NCBI RefSeq assembly: GCF_963675165.1
Contig: NC_087388.1
Location: 3,415,047 to 3,479,046, forward strand
Direction: 5' to 3'
Length of the DNA: 64,000 nucleotides
DNA from: Halichondria panicea
Lineage: Eukaryota; Porifera; Demospongiae; Suberitida; Halichondriidae
In this document: one piece after another, positions 11,618 through 23,901 of the stretch
Layout: the number at the start of each line of letters is the position of its first letter
How positions within the stretch are numbered: the stretch's first letter is position 1
The notes under the pieces: model-generated
Databases searched by the model: none
The model's input: the letters and a program-made list of their open reading frames with translations, nothing else
What the model was told of the DNA's origin: nothing
Position numbers and translations under genes: made by a program

Positions 11618-12507
11618 TCAGAAATTCCATATGGCTGTGTTGCACTTAGATAATTATAAGTTTACACATGTCCCTCTGCTGGAAAGAGAAAAGTTGATAT
11701 GGAGTAATTCAAGGGACAAAACAATCTAGTACAGTACGATCGCTAGTGGATAGGAGAGGGAATATTCGAGAGCTAGTAGAAGTTTTTGATCACTATACAT
11801 AATAATTTATTATATGACAAGTTTTTGATCACTACGTACAATGCGGTTAATTAATGATTACCTCAGGCCTATTGAGGTAGCTATGATACCGTCAGTGGTG
11901 ACACATAGTGGTGACACATGCATAGATGCACGAGTGCCACACGGCTCGCATACTGTATTCCGTTTCTTTCAGATTAACGGAAGGCTCGACGGTGCCGTTG
12001 CTGCAAGTAAATCTCACCGTACTGAATCTATTTACAAGCAACCCAGCCGCATGCATTGATACAGTTGTACGTATAGTTATAAGATGTATACCTCGTGTTA
12101 TTCATTGATAAATCTGGATCTTAATTAATAATTATTGTCTATGTAGCTATTAAATGGACCCCAAAACCTTGAAGACGGTTGTTGCTCCAATCATCCAAAG
12201 AGGCTCTCACTGTAAGACTACTTAGATCCTAGACCTATATTGAATGACGAGCCTGCAGCCCATGACTCTGTAGACGAAGATGTCAGATGTAGGATCTTAT
12301 ACTGATTCCATGGAAGACATTGAAGGAATAATATATTTGGTAGATCTTTCATCTAGTATTAGAACGGCACTTGACGATCAGGAAAGGAGTGACCATTCCA
12401 GTGGGGAGGATGATGAAGAACAAGTAAGGCCTGTATAATAGGCCTGTATAATTGATGTTAATGACGAGTTGCTTCTAGCAGCAACAGAGTTGGAATTGGT
12501 CATTCAT
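11618..12507. other. No recognisable gene
   Basis: Only short frames (11841-12059 and 12100-12480) are present, with no domain, no clear splice structure and no repeat match seen inside the window. Confidence 0.4.
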
Positions 12508-13312
12508 GCCCGCAATAGTGAGGAAGTAGCTCGAACTACGCACATCCCTGTATAGAGGAAGAGCTGTAGAATCACCTGTAGAATCACGTGCAGTTTAGTC
12601 TAGACTTTTCCAAGCCACGTTGCTATGTTAAAATTTAAAATTTCATTAGCATCTTACCGCACGAGCTATGGCTAGGTTTTTTACTTGTGCCGATGTGCTT
12701 GGTGATGACAGGTGATGACAGTGCCTATGATGGAGAGGGGATAGTAGGATACCTCCCAAAGGCTACCAGCTTTATGCCAGACACTGATGAACTGTCTGGG
12801 ACTGGGACTGAGGACATGCATGACATGGACCTAGATGCTAGAGCTATGGACCAGGACGGTGAAAGACCAGGTGAGGGCTCACTGTGTGACTCTGGCAAGT
12901 AGTATAGTATAGCTAGAATATCAGTAGTAAGTATAGTATAGAATTAGCAGTAGTCTTTATGTGAGCTTCTAAATTTCATAGATCGTTCACCGATATAGTA
13001 ATACATGTACGTATTGTACTTCTTCAAATTGATATATCTTAGCACTGTTACATTCATATGATGTGAAAATCAAGCTTGGTCAAGGCTGATCCATAAAAAA
13101 CTCACCGCTGGCCGAGCATTTAAAATGATAAAAACGGGTGAGCGTAATAACCGTGGTTGTTATGGCAACACATGTTGCACCATTTTATTCCTTGTTGTAT
13201 GGGCATTCTATTGGTGTAGGTATATGGTTGCTAGGCATTTTATTGCTCTGGAAACCCGATAGAGACATTTCATTTCACTTCACTGTTAATTAAGAATCCG
13301 ACGGTTAAAGGG
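12508..13312 (+). mobile_element. piggyBac-type MITE family, near-complete copy
   Basis: Starts GCCCGCAATAGTG and ends GACGGTTAAAGGG followed by ATAA (a mutated TTAA). It contains the short acidic frame that begins MARFFTCADV and includes GDDSAYDGEGIVGYLP (12667-12900), which resembles the low-complexity acidic N-terminus of piggyBac transposases. The rest of the transposase is absent, as in an internally deleted element. Confidence 0.7.
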
Positions 13313-14407
13313 ATAACATAATTTTATTATAATTATGCAGGATGGTAATAACGTCACGGAAGTGTGGTCGTCTAGTGAAGATTCAGAGTCAGATTCTGAC
13401 ATTGGTCAGCGACAGATAATCAGTTTCGGATACTATTTTGCTCTGGCAAGCTACATTAAATTTACATTAAATTTGCACGGTACCGTACTTCATTCACTAT
13501 GGCTTTTCAGTGTGAGTTGAGGAAAAACTAGCAGGACTCAACAAGCAGCAGGACTCAACAAGCAGTCATTCACTGAGTGTAGCTGCATTTTCGAATCGAA
13601 GCGATGTTGTCATGTTGAGTTTCCTAATCATCCTCAAAGGTCAACCCTGTGGTACCTTGCTATTAAAATCACACAAAACCAAGAAAAGAACTGAAAGTAT
13701 AGTCGCTTAAAACAATTTATATATGTCACCTCTCAAGCGAGAAGCCGAGCTAATGTCATTCCAGAAGATTTTCTTATGATGGCAACATAATTATGGAAAC
13801 GATTTGAGTGCTGAGTACAATAAATTTTTGATATCGTTATATTGGTTGGAGTGGTCGGCTGGTTGAAGTGGTCGGCAAGTCTTAACATTAACTCCTTCCT
13901 CACTCCACTTGTAGAAGAGCTACAGGAATTCTGTGCCCATGGTCTGGGCACAACATGGGTTCCTGTTCCAATAAATAGTATCATGGAACTAAGTGGGGCA
14001 TAATGCAAAGCAACAAATGCAAACTGACTACTCCGGGTTTGATCGAGAGACATGGTATGTTCGTAGCAACATAGAGAATGTTGTTCACTGATATCGAAAA
14101 AACAGCGGCATGGTGTACACAATTACCATTTACGATGCAGTGTTCTCTGCTTAGGCATAACGCTGATCTTTCGTTGCTACAATTCTGTGTTGCTACAATT
14201 CTGCCGCCTCTTCCATGGTTTGTATGGTTCTACACCCAACTGTTTACTAGACTATGGTCCCTGTCATGCATTTTGGTGCTGCATTTTGGTGCTGAGCGAT
14301 ACAATGGATCAGTTCACACGAACCGAAGAGCAAGGGAAATTAAGATACCCCATTCATGTACGACCTTCGCAAGTTTCCCTCTCAAACTGCTATGTACGAC
14401 TGACGAG
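13313..14407. other. Uncertain region between two piggyBac-type fragments
   Basis: On the plus strand a short acidic frame at 13335-13400 (SSSEDSESDSDIG) resembles a first exon. On the minus strand a stretch near 13860-13920 reads TSGVRKELMLRLADHF, like the second half of a SAP DNA-binding motif. Neither is supported by a complete domain or splice sites, so no gene is called. Confidence 0.3.
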
Positions 14408-14779
14408 CCCGTAATAGTGACTTTTTTTGTGAAATTCTACTTCTGCGATACTTAGGAAGTAGCTGTAGAGGAAGAGCATTTAGTCTAGAACCACGCTACG
14501 TTAAAATTTCATTAGCCGCTATGGCTAGATTGTTTACTTGTGCCGATGTGCTTGAACAGCTTGAACAGCTTGAGGACAGCAATGGCGATGTCTCCTCTGG
14601 TGATGACAGTGCGAGAGGGATACCTCGACGCTGATGAACTGTCTGGGACTGATGACATGGACCAGGACCAGGACGGTGAAAGAACGGTGAAAGACAGGAG
14701 AGGGTGACTCTGGCAAGTAGTATAAGTATAGTATAGCTAAAATAGAATTAGCAGTAATGAACAGTCTTTATGTAGCTTG
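14408..14779 (+). mobile_element. piggyBac-type fragment truncated by an LTR element
   Basis: It matches the left 370 bp of the family (GCCCGTAATAGTGAC..., then TGCTTGAACAGCTTGAGG with a 9-bp tandem duplication). It stops exactly where the long terminal repeat begins at 14780. The remaining right half is not found at the far side of the LTR element. Confidence 0.7.
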
Positions 14780-14899
14780 TGTTAACAACTCCAAAAACAT
14801 ACTGAATCAAAAGGTCGTTACAATCACATATCATAAAAGTTAGGCTATCTAATTATACTACGTATTATTCTCAGAGTTCTCATAGTCCAGTCTGTTACA
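14780..14899 (-). repeat. LTR (3' LTR of element 1)
   Basis: 120 bp starting TGTTAACAACTCC and ending CTGTTACA, so TG...CA on both strands. It is nearly identical to 21516-21648 apart from a 13-bp length difference near its middle. Confidence 0.9.
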
Positions 14900-15008
14900 T
14901 ACCCTGGGCTTCAATTAAGCTCGTCTCGAGCGTTAACCGTGATAGTCATTAAACGTTCAGGGGGTTTGATACGTCTTGATCGTGTTCGTAGAAACGGGTT
15001 AGGTGCAT

Positions 15009-16426
15009 CTACCACTGGATGCTTCCTAATAGGTTCGGATACGGTCCCGCTTGGTTCCTCGTCGGATCGAGGCTCCTCTGATTCGATCTCATCATCTGAT
15101 CCGGATGCTCCTTATTAGGTTCTGGTCCGGTCTCAGTCGGTTCCTCATTAGCTTCGTCTTCCTCCTCTACTCCTTGTTGAGGTTCGTCGTCCAAGTCCAA
15201 AGAGGTATGATCCCTTACTAATTGGTCCACCCACTTAGGGGGTCGGCCAGGTCCGGCTCTGTTAGTACCATACCAAAAGTAGTACCATACCAGAAGTACC
15301 CTGGTGGGAACCCAACTGGGCATCGGGTAACTCAACTCGTGATTGGTGAACCTTGGTAGCAACCACGCCAGTTTCGTTACTGGTCACAATTCTATAGGGT
15401 CCATGCCAAGGTCTTGACAGCTTCCGATTGGCTCCTGATTCTTCTTGGGGGAACCTAATGAGAATCCACTCCCCCACTTTGTAGGCAGGCGTTCTGGTAT
15501 GTTGGTCATAACAAGCCTTATACTTCTGTTGGGCCTGGCCCATTGTTTCCGCTGCCAAAGTGCGAGCATGTGCAAGGTTGAGTATCAACTCTTCCCGATA
15601 ATCCTCGACTAGAGCAGGATTACAATCATTGGGTGGCAACAATGCAGCTTCCGAGGGGTAACGGCAATCCACACCCAACAACAAAAACGATGGTTTCTCA
15701 TTGGTAGTGTCGTGTGGGGTATTTCTGTATGCCCATACCAATCCATGTAGGTAGGTGTCCCACTGCACTCCAAACTTAGATACATGCTTCCTGATCATGG
15801 TCTTCAGTGTTCTGTTGAACCTTTCAACTAAACCGTTGCACTGTGGGTGATAGGCCGTAGTATTGAGTTTCTCGATGCCAAGTAATTCACACACATCCCT
15901 CATCAGATGTGACAAGAGATTTGTCCCTCTATCGGACAACAACGCTTCCGGTACACCTACCATCGGCACGACCTCTTCTACAATCAATCTTGCAATGCGG
16001 TGAGTTTTCTGATGCGGGACGGCGAAGACAAAAGGCCATTTAGTTAAGAAGTCTTGCACTACTACCACACATGATCTGGAACGGCTTGCTCACCGGAATG
16101 GGTTGCAAGGGTGGGTGTCCGGGTCTTCCGGCTCCCGTAACAATAACACATTGCGGACATGTTTTACAGTGTTGATTCACATCCCTATACATTCCATCCC
16201 ACCACCAAGTTCTAGATAGGGTGCTGAACATACGACTTGTTGCAAAATGTCCACTGAATGTTCCTCCATGAACTTCCTGGATTAGTTTTCCTTTAAGATG
16301 TGAGGGCACCACTACACGTTTCTTATTGCGTTGCTTGAGGTCTATGAAGCACAAAACTCCGTCGACCACTTCGAACTGGGTCACTTGTGCAGCGATCTTC
16401 TTGGCTATCTTCTGGTAAAATACCAT
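15009..16426 (-). pseudogene. Integrase of Ty3/gypsy element 1
   Basis: The zinc-binding HHCC region is at 16426-16160 (HLKGKLIQEVHGG ... CKTCPQC). The catalytic core follows in another frame (16068-15262), with the first Asp in VVVQDFLTKW, the second in LLSDRGTN and the Glu in NGLVERFN. The two parts are separated by a frameshift near 16050. The C-terminal tail (15362-15009) is in a third frame after a duplication around 15275-15300 and is acidic and Pro-rich. This is the DNA-joining enzyme of the element, non-functional as read. Confidence 0.9.
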
Positions 16427-16527
16427 TTTTCAGAAACTGTACCATTGCTCGAACTACAGGATCTCGTTTTTGCTCAACAATCATGGGTATGTCATCAGCT
16501 TGTGGTGGGGTTGGGGTTAACTGTAGT

Positions 16528-17210
16528 ACTCAGGTGCATTAAGGACTGGGACCAACATAAAAAAGACATTTATAAGAGGCACTTCAACCTGCTGCTGTTT
16601 ACTATGTATATTAATATGTGTAAAACGTTTATGATGAAATGAAACTTATGATGAAATGAAACACTAGCTTCCATTCTCTAGGAAAATATTAAAATGAAGC
16701 CCCGCCCACTAATTGATCAGTGGGGGTGGTCCGTTTTGTCGAAGCACTATTTTACTTTTCTATTGAAAAATCGGCGTTTAAACACTAAGGCTACTAGCTA
16801 TTGCTGGTGCTCATTATACTTAGTTCTATCTAAGCTAACAACTCACTCTAGCGCTTAGCCCTCCTGGTCTTTGCAAGGGAGAAATAACAGAAAGTTGTTT
16901 GATGTAGCAGTCTCATCTTGGATAGTAGGCTTCCCAGGGACACAGTCAACAATTTTTTGACAAAGTACAAGGAGAAATCAGCTAAGGAAGGCTTATGGAA
17001 GTCATATATTGCCTCGCAAGCTTTACTAGAGGGTGTTTTAAACGCCGACTAAGTCACTTCTCTAAACTAGCTGAATTACTGCAAAATGAAAAGGGAGTGG
17101 TACGTTGAAGTAATGAACGCGTGGGCGGAACCATGGCGACCGTGTGGGCGGGGCTTATAATTTGCAAATTCAGCAATAATTGAAGGTCCCAGTCCTTAAT
17201 GCACCTGAGT
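16528..17210. mobile_element. MITE with AGGACTGGGACC ends, inserted in pol
   Basis: The core ends AGGACTGGGACC / GGTCCCAGTCCT are flanked by TA. The inverted match extends outward to ACTCAGGTGCAT / ATGCACCTGAGT, giving 26-bp arms. Internal arms GGCGTTTAAACAC / GTGTTTTAAACGCC give a second nested inverted repeat. It interrupts pol between RNase H and integrase (after ...LIELLRCIKDWD). A related end lies at 29326-29352. It has no coding capacity. Confidence 0.85.
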
Positions 17211-19700
17211 AATTCAATTAACTGTTTGGACACCGGACTATCTCCTTCCGCGATCCCATCTTCATTGATCACGGCCACTTGACTCTCTCCCTCTGCAATT
17301 CCATCTTCCGGTGGGGGTCCTTGTGGGTTTCTTGACAACGCATCGGCTAAAGCATTATCTTTTCCAGCTCTGTAGATTATCTGGATGTCTCCCATACCAC
17401 TACCGTGGACTTGTGTCCACCATCTTGCATGGCGCCCACCAGTGTTGGGGTTGTGTTGGGGTTCTGTAGTACAGCCTTCACTGCCGCATGATCAGTGTAG
17501 ATGGTCACCTTTTGACCATACAGGTACGTTTTGAAGTGAGCTATGGACTTGAGCTATGGACCAAACGACAGCGAGCGTCTCCAGATCAGTGATACAATAG
17601 TTCTTCTCGGCAACGAACGTTAAGGGAACGACTTGCAAACGCAATAGGATGTAATTTGCCGTCTGCTTGTCTCTGCGATAATATCGCTCCAATACCGGCG
17701 TCCGTCTCCAACACAAATGGCTTGTCAAAAGCCGGATAGGAAAGTATTGGTGACTCACACAGTCGTTTCCTCAACTCTTTGAATGCACGGTCGCATTCTC
17801 CACTCCAACTGAAAGAAGCTCCCTTCCGCGTTAAGGCATGGAGGGGGCTGGGCAATGCTTGCAAACCCCTTCACAAATCTGCAATAATATGAGCACAATC
17901 CCATAAACTGTCTGACTGCTTTCACTGACTCAGGGGTCGGGAATTGTTGGACTGCAAGAACATGTTGCCGACTCGTCTTTAGTCCTTCAGGTGTTATGAC
18001 ATGTCCCTGGAATCCGACTTCCTTTCGGATGAAATGGCACTTCTCTGGCTTTAGCTTCAGTCCGACTTCAATCAACTTGCACAACACCTTCTCGATATGT
18101 TCCAGATGTTCTTCTAAACTCTTGGAGTATATGAGCACATCGTTAATATATACACTCACAAAATCAGGAGCATCGGCCGGAATGAGGCCCATTATCACTT
18201 GTTGCATCACTCTCTGAAAAGCAGCAGGGGCGTTGGTGAGCCCAAACGGCATCACAGTGAACTCGTGAAGTCCTTCGTGTGTTACGAACACAGTTTTCGG
18301 TTGGGACTCGGGATGTACTGGGACTCGGGATGTACTTTGATTTGCCAATAACCAGCAGCTAGGTCCAACGTGGAGAAATAGTGTGAAGATCCTAACTGGT
18401 CAAGTAGATCATCCACTCGGGGTAGAGGAAATGTATCCTTCTTTGTGACCGCGTTCAGCTCCCTGAAGTCTACACAAAATCTGTGTGATCCGTCCTTCTT
18501 TCTCACTAAGACCACAGGGCTGGCCCAAGGGCTCTTTGAAGGTTGAATCACACCAATTTGTTGCATTTTCTGCAGCTGTCTCGAGATTTCTTCTCTGACT
18601 GAAAACGGCATCCTCCGGGCTCGTTGCTTCTTTGGTTCAGCATCACCAGTGTTGATCTCAAACTGGACCAGGTCTGTTTCACCTCTCTCGCCTTCTTCAA
18701 GGCTAAACGCAACATGATGCTTCTTCAACAGTTCAATCAGGTTTCTCTGCTGCTGTTCCGATAACGTGAGTTTGTCGTGGAAAAGTGTCTCCATTTGGCT
18801 TGTACGTGGCCTCGATTGCCATTTCTGGTGGTTCACTCGTCACGACATTGATGATTGGAGTGGAGTCCGCAACTACACTAGCTTCCGTGGCTAGTCCCAT
18901 TTCGAGGTTCTTGCTCAAATCTTGTGTATAGCCTGTGGCATTAGCTACACGCACGTAAACAGGCTCATTTGGTTGGATTAAGGCTGGTTCAACGATCACT
19001 CCTTCATCACTTAGACTCTTGGGTTCGAATACAGCCGTACTTTGCATCTCTTGGTCGCACACCACTGGAACCAGGACTGCTTGATAAGGCAGCACAGTAA
19101 CAGCTTGTACCAATTGTACGCGCACGGTCTGGAGTTCCACCGCCTCAGGATCAGTCACACAGTTGGAGGTCTTGGGGGTTACAGCCCGTTTCCTTTCCTT
19201 GGTCCTAGCATACGGTACCACTGCTAGATGGTAATTCACTATCCCCAAGTTGTGACACACTCTCTCTGACAGCAGTAACTGGTCATAAGCATCTAGCTTT
19301 ACATACACACTGGTAGTTATAGTCTTGCCTTCAAAAGACACTTCGAGATAGAGCCTGCCATCAAGTTTGAACATTTGTTTATCGTAGGTCTTTGGTACTT
19401 TGTCCGGTTTTTTAAGGTCTCTTTTCTTAAGCTTGTTAGCCGTAGCTATCGTAGTGAACAGGTCTCGTCCTATGATGGTGATATCTGCGCCTGTATCCAC
19501 AATGCCGCATGCCTGGACACCTTGAATCCCGACTTGAGCACACCTAGGCTGGCTGCTTGTACTCGGTACGTGGATGAGGCCAACCTCATCATCGTACTCA
19601 GAATCGGAGTTGGAGTCGGAGTCGAGTAGCCCCATGGCTGCATAATGAGTTTCTTCTCCTTCGACAATTACTTGGCGGTTAGTGACTTTTCTGCCATTAC
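17211..19700 (-). pseudogene. Protease-RT-RNase H of Ty3/gypsy element 1
   Basis: Protease: GIVDTGADITIIG in the frame starting near 19635. RT: PRVDDLLDQLGSSHYFSTLD (18440-18370) and VMPFGLTNAPAAFQR (18250-18200). The catalytic box reads YIND instead of Y-x-D-D, so the first catalytic Asp is replaced by Asn. RNase H starts at [11 protein letters not shown] (about 17730) and its tail is NALADALSR (17350). Frameshifts lie near 18320 (17-bp tandem duplication at 18303-18336), 17760 and 17550. A dead pol gene. Confidence 0.92.
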
Positions 19701-21344
19701 TCTCGCTTTTCGATTGCTTGCAGTTTTTAGCTATGTGTCCCGGTTCATGACAAATGTAGCATACGACTGGCTCTATGTCCTAGTTTTCCACATTTGAAAC
19801 ATGTATCTCGTATGAAGTTTCGGCTGGGTTCAAATCTGGACAGTCTCTTTCCGAAGTCCTTCCTCGGTGCTGGTGTTAGGCCGGTGTGGGAGTGGTAAGA
19901 TTTCCGTTTTCTCAGTTCAGCTTTTCTTTTTTCTTCATTCCTGGCTGCCATACAGAGCTCATGGTAAGCCAATGCACCTGAAACTGCAGGGCTCTGCATA
20001 ATGTCATTCCTCAGGCCCTCTTGTAACTGACCATAGAGGAAAGCCTCTCTTGTCTCTTGGCTGATCTCCTTCGTGTTGTATGTGATTCTAAATGCTTGCT
20101 CCATTCGCCTGATAAAATCAGACACACACTCAGCCTCCCCCTGCATGGTGTGCCTAAAATCTTGGGCTGCCATGATCTTATGACTAGGGTCTAATCGAGT
20201 ACACAATATGTCACTAGCCCTAGACCAATCACACTTATCACTCTCCTCCATCAGCTCCCACTCGTGTAGGGCACGTCCACGGAGATGTCCTGCCAACTGC
20301 ATCAAGTCTTCGTCAGTAGTCCATTGACGTCAGTAGTCCATTGATTCCACTTCGATGTCCGGATCAATGCAGGTAGCCAATCCTGGAACCTTATTTCTGG
20401 ATCCTCGCCGGTGAAAGGGTCTATTGGTGGAGCCTTGCCCCTCCTTTTACCAGTATACTGGGCTACGAGTATCCAGAGTCAGTCTGGTATCTGGGACGGG
20501 TCCTCTCTCAGTTGTACTGTGATCTGGAACGGGTCGTCTCTCCCTTCTACTGGCAATCGGCAAGGGTCGCCTCTCGTCAGAGAACGCCCTGCCTACTGCC
20601 CCCAGGCTCTCTGGCAAGGGTCGCCTCTCGTCAGAGAACGCCCTGCCTACCGCCCCCAGGCTCTCTGTCCTTTCCTGGAGGTTGAATATCTGGGCGTCTT
20701 TTTCACTCTGTTCCTCTTCATGTGTGCTCAGTTGATGGCAATTTATCTTCCATAACTGCTTATATCTAGCCTTCTCTTTGGCTAACCCCGTCCTTAGCTG
20801 TTCAGTCTCTCTCTCTCTCTTTCTCGTAGGGCTGCCTCATGCTCTGCCTCTACTGTTTCAATCTGTTGTCTTAGCTGCTCAATCTCTCGTTCTTTTTCCT
20901 GTACGACTGCCTCGTACTCTGTCTCTACAACGCTCAGTCGTTGTCGCAGGGCTACTACTGTACCACCAGCCTCTTCTCCGGAGGAACCGTTCTCGTCCTC
21001 ACTACTGGCTCTATCATTAGTTTTACGTTTGCCCTGTTCATGCTCTTCACCATTGTATTCATCAACATTTTCATCAATGCATACACGTATTTCTTTAAAC
21101 ACACCAGAATCATCAGCTAGGTAAAGGCACCAATATGCTTTACCTTCCTCTTGTCTTGTCTCCTCGTCGATGATGACTTGAACGTTGGGAGGCTCTCTTC
21201 CTTCTTCACTGAGGTGTCTTTCGATTAACAGCCGTAGCTCATCGCCTGCTGCCTTTGTGTGGGAAGACCCATGCCTTTGGCTATTTCCTTCACGTATACT
21301 GCTCCCAGACGTCCAACCGGCAAGTCTTGAGTCTCTTCTTCCAT
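19701..21344 (-). pseudogene. gag of Ty3/gypsy element 1
   Basis: First ATG at 21344 (MEEETQDLPVGRLG). A coiled coil rich in Glu/Arg follows (21050-20800), then a capsid-like region (LMQLAGHLRGRALHEWELME, 20300 on) and two CCHC knuckles: CFKCGKLGHRA (about 19795), broken before its last Cys, and CYICHEPGHIAKNC (about 19765) in the next frame. Frameshifts interrupt it several times. A 67-bp duplication (GGGTCGCCTCTCGTCAGAG block) lies at about 20563-20690. It forms the virus-like particle of the element. Confidence 0.85.
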
Positions 21345-21515
21345 ACTTGCCACGTGGTCTGAACTTGACCTCCTTCCTTCAAGAATTTTTTTTTTTCGAG
21401 TGAAATATCCTGCAAAGGATAGATAGTTCTTCCTTCGAGTACTTTTGGAGACGGTTTCTAGCTGTATTTAGGACGATTCAATTAGATTTCTTCTCAGTCT
21501 CGGCAGGACCTCCAT

Positions 21516-21648
21516 TGTTAACAACTCCAAAAACATACTGAATCAAAAGGTCGTTACAATCACATATCATAAAAGTTAGGCTATCTAATTATAGTACACT
21601 ACTACACTACGAATTATTATCAGAGTTCTCATAGTCCAGTCTGTTACA
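21516..21648 (-). repeat. LTR (5' LTR of element 1)
   Basis: 133 bp, TGTTAACA...CTGTTACA. Just inside it, reading on the minus strand, is TGGAGGTCCTGCCGAG, which starts with TGG as primer-binding sites do. I could not match it to a specific tRNA. Confidence 0.88.
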
Positions 21649-21704
21649 GAGGTTTTCAGGTTCCTTGAGAAACTATCATGTGCGCTTGCGCAAAACATTG
21701 AACT

Positions 21705-22750
21705 ATGTACTCTGGTTTGCTGTGTCAGCACAGCTGCAAGCACATGCTAGAAGATCATCTGATCATGGAACCAGGACAGCCTTTGTGTTCACTTTCGCTT
21801 GCTGTAGCTGCCACTGGGCGCCGAGTGACTATTAATAGTGGATCACAGAAACAAGTATCAAAGAACGGTGGTGGGTGCGTGTTAATTACACCATTAAGTA
21901 AAGGTACATATTCAATGCCAAATGTTCCTACTGCAAAACTCAATACAACATTACAAGGAGCTTCCCCACTTCTATCCAAAGTTTTGGTGAAAGTTGCATC
22001 AAAAGATGGGCCTATAAGCTCTGGAAAGATGTTCACTCTTCGTGATTTAGATATTACTACAATTCTCACATGTGAGGACTTAAAAGATGCCATTAAGAGA
22101 CAGTTAACTGATGACATTGTTGATAGTGACTTCGATGTTGGATATGTGGAGGGTTCAAGTGTTGTGCGGATTAGAAATAGGCGTGATCTGGAGGAGGTGT
22201 GGTCCTGTATTGCAAAAAGTAAAGGCAAAGTAATGCTGTGGTGTGATGGCTTAAGCAACACCAAAGAGAGTCGCAAGCGTCCTCGAAGTAATGGCGTATC
22301 TGTGGTTAATACAAAGAAAAAAGTACCTGACAAGGCTGACAAGGAACAGAAAGTTCAGCAACTGGTCGACTCATTGAAAGAAAAGCACCTTAGTGATTAT
22401 ACACCTATGCAATTTCGTATATGGGCCGAAATGGTAGCAAGTGGTATGTATTGTAGTATGGACAATCCGCCTAACACCACAATGTTCACTCGTGCTGGCA
22501 GCGGCACTCCATCTCGAAATGTGCCAGTTTCTCGGGCTCTGATGCGGCAACTGTGATTGCTACAGCTTTGTCTCCTACCAGTTCGACACATATTTCAAGC
22601 AATAGCCCAGCAAAAGTTATAGAAAGTAGGTCGAAGCTATACAGGCAGTTGAATGAACTACAAAATCTAAAGCAAAGTGGGGTGTTGACTGACGAGGAAT
22701 ATTGTGAAGAGAAGGGTACAATCATGAAGTTACTTCAACAACTAAAGTGA
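21705..22750 (+). pseudogene. Accessory protein, PB1-like/SHOCT-like (copy I)
   Basis: The frame runs 21705-22556 and continues, after a frameshift near 22520, to the stop at 22750. The N-terminal part (21970-22250) fits the pattern of the sister proteins: a beta-rich stretch, DFDVGYVEG, then VMLWCDG. This resembles a ubiquitin-like or PB1 fold but is not proven. A basic linker (KRPRS, KKKVP) looks like a nuclear signal. The central motif is FRIWAEMVASG...NPPNTTMF. The C-terminus (YRQLNELQNLKQSGVLTDEE) is an amphipathic helix pair like SHOCT domains. The function is unknown; a DNA- or transposase-binding partner is a guess. Confidence 0.7.
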
Positions 22751-22820
22751 CATAATATTGATTAAACTGACAATTTTTGGTGTGCTGTGCATAGTTATTA
22801 TTATACGTTGTGATAATGTT

Positions 22821-23833
22821 TTAGTCAATGTATCCACTATGAGAGATATAAGAAAGGCAGTCTTGTTTGGTTACCATACTAAATGCCATACTTAAGAGTA
22901 CTCTTGAGGCACTGCATGATTGAAATACTCCATCGTTTTGCTTCATAATTGATTTCACTTGACTGAAAACCTCTTCGCAAGGATTCAAATCAGGTGAGTA
23001 TGGAGGGAGAAAAAGCAGTCGTGCTCCTTCTTGGTTTTCAATTAAATCCATAACACCCTCCACATGGTGTATGGAGGCATTGTCCATAATCACAACTGAA
23101 TGGGGATTTACCCAATTGAATGGATTTAGAATTGGAAGAACACAATCTCTCAAAAACTGCTCAAACCTTCCACCATCCACAGTCCCTTCAAAGAAGCATA
23201 CATCATGTATTCCATCAAGGGATAGTACAGGAATTGCTGAGTAGCGTGTTCCACGTGCTAGCAGCCTATGGTCTCTGGGCGTCATACCTCTTATACTGTA
23301 TGCCCATTTTCGCACACAATTTCTTCTATCACACCCTGTCTCATCTAGCCATATGAGCATTCTTGGATCATAGGTTGTAACTTCAGCCATAAACTTAGCA
23401 CGTAATTCATCATTACGCCGTATATGAATGTGTTGAATAACTTGCCGTGTACAGTTCATGAACTTCAGTGTTCGACAGATGGTTGCAACACTTACAGTAA
23501 CGCCAAACATTGTAACAAGTTTTGCTTGAATTTCATGTAAGTATATGCCAGTGTTCTCCAAAATGATTCGTAGAAGTACAAGCTGTTCAAAATCTCCGAG
23601 TAGTTTCTGAGGACCATGTGTTGAAACTCTTGGCGCTACATCACCAGTTTGCTCAAAAGCATTAATATATCTATAGACAGTGCTCTCAGAAAGGCTGACT
23701 TGGTGTGATATGTCTTTACAATTCAAGTGATGAGCAAGATAGAGCCAAATTACTGTCCAGTCTGTAGCTTGTGTTGTTCAGATATCTTGGCTAGTGAGAG
23801 TGACGTTTCCTCGTGACGTTTCCTCGGGAGCAT
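22821..23833 (-). pseudogene. IS630/Tc1-like DDE transposase (copy I)
   Basis: ATG at 23833 (MLPRKRHEET), with a frameshift near 23757, then open to 22821. It has a helix-turn-helix (SLSESTVYRYINAFEQTGDV) and a DDE core: Asp in LIWLDETG, Asp in VIMDNASIHH and Glu in LPPYSPDLNPCEEVFS, matching the DD34E pattern. It ends SHSGYID, close to SHSGYYN in copy II. A 13-bp tandem duplication (GTGACGTTTCCTC) lies in its first 40 bp. It would cut and join the element at TA sites. The N-terminal break probably makes it inactive. Confidence 0.88.
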
Positions 23834-23901
23834 GGAAACAGCTCTTTGTAACACTGTAGCTGTTGACGAAGCACACTAGTGGTAAGTTATAGTTATAGAC
23901 T

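Larger units (their letters stand above)
14780..21648 (-). mobile_element. Ty3/gypsy LTR retrotransposon 1 (decayed)
   Basis: About 6.9 kb with short LTRs (120 and 133 bp) and, reading on the minus strand, gag, protease, RT, RNase H, then integrase: the normal Ty3/gypsy order. Pol is broken by several frameshifts, many at short tandem duplications, and by a MITE (16528-17210). No target-site duplication is visible: the left flank is piggyBac-type sequence and the right flank is not its continuation, so the locus has rearranged. Confidence 0.92.
21660..23860. mobile_element. Two-gene IS630-like transposon, copy I
   Basis: Convergent pair: accessory gene (plus, to 22750) and DDE transposase (minus, to 22821), 70 bp apart. 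The same pair and order recur at 25.3-27.6 kb and 52.6-54.9 kb. Terminal repeats could not be found by eye, so the ends are estimates. Both genes carry frameshifts. Confidence 0.75.

Noticed and set aside
13860-13920. SAP-like motif (TSGVRKELMLRLADHF)
   Set aside because: Only half a motif, without the preceding helix and without a surrounding gene; left as a remark.
14780-21648. Assigning a target-site duplication to gypsy element 1
   Set aside because: GCTTG at the left and GAGGT at the right do not match, and the flanking piggyBac-type sequence does not resume on the right.
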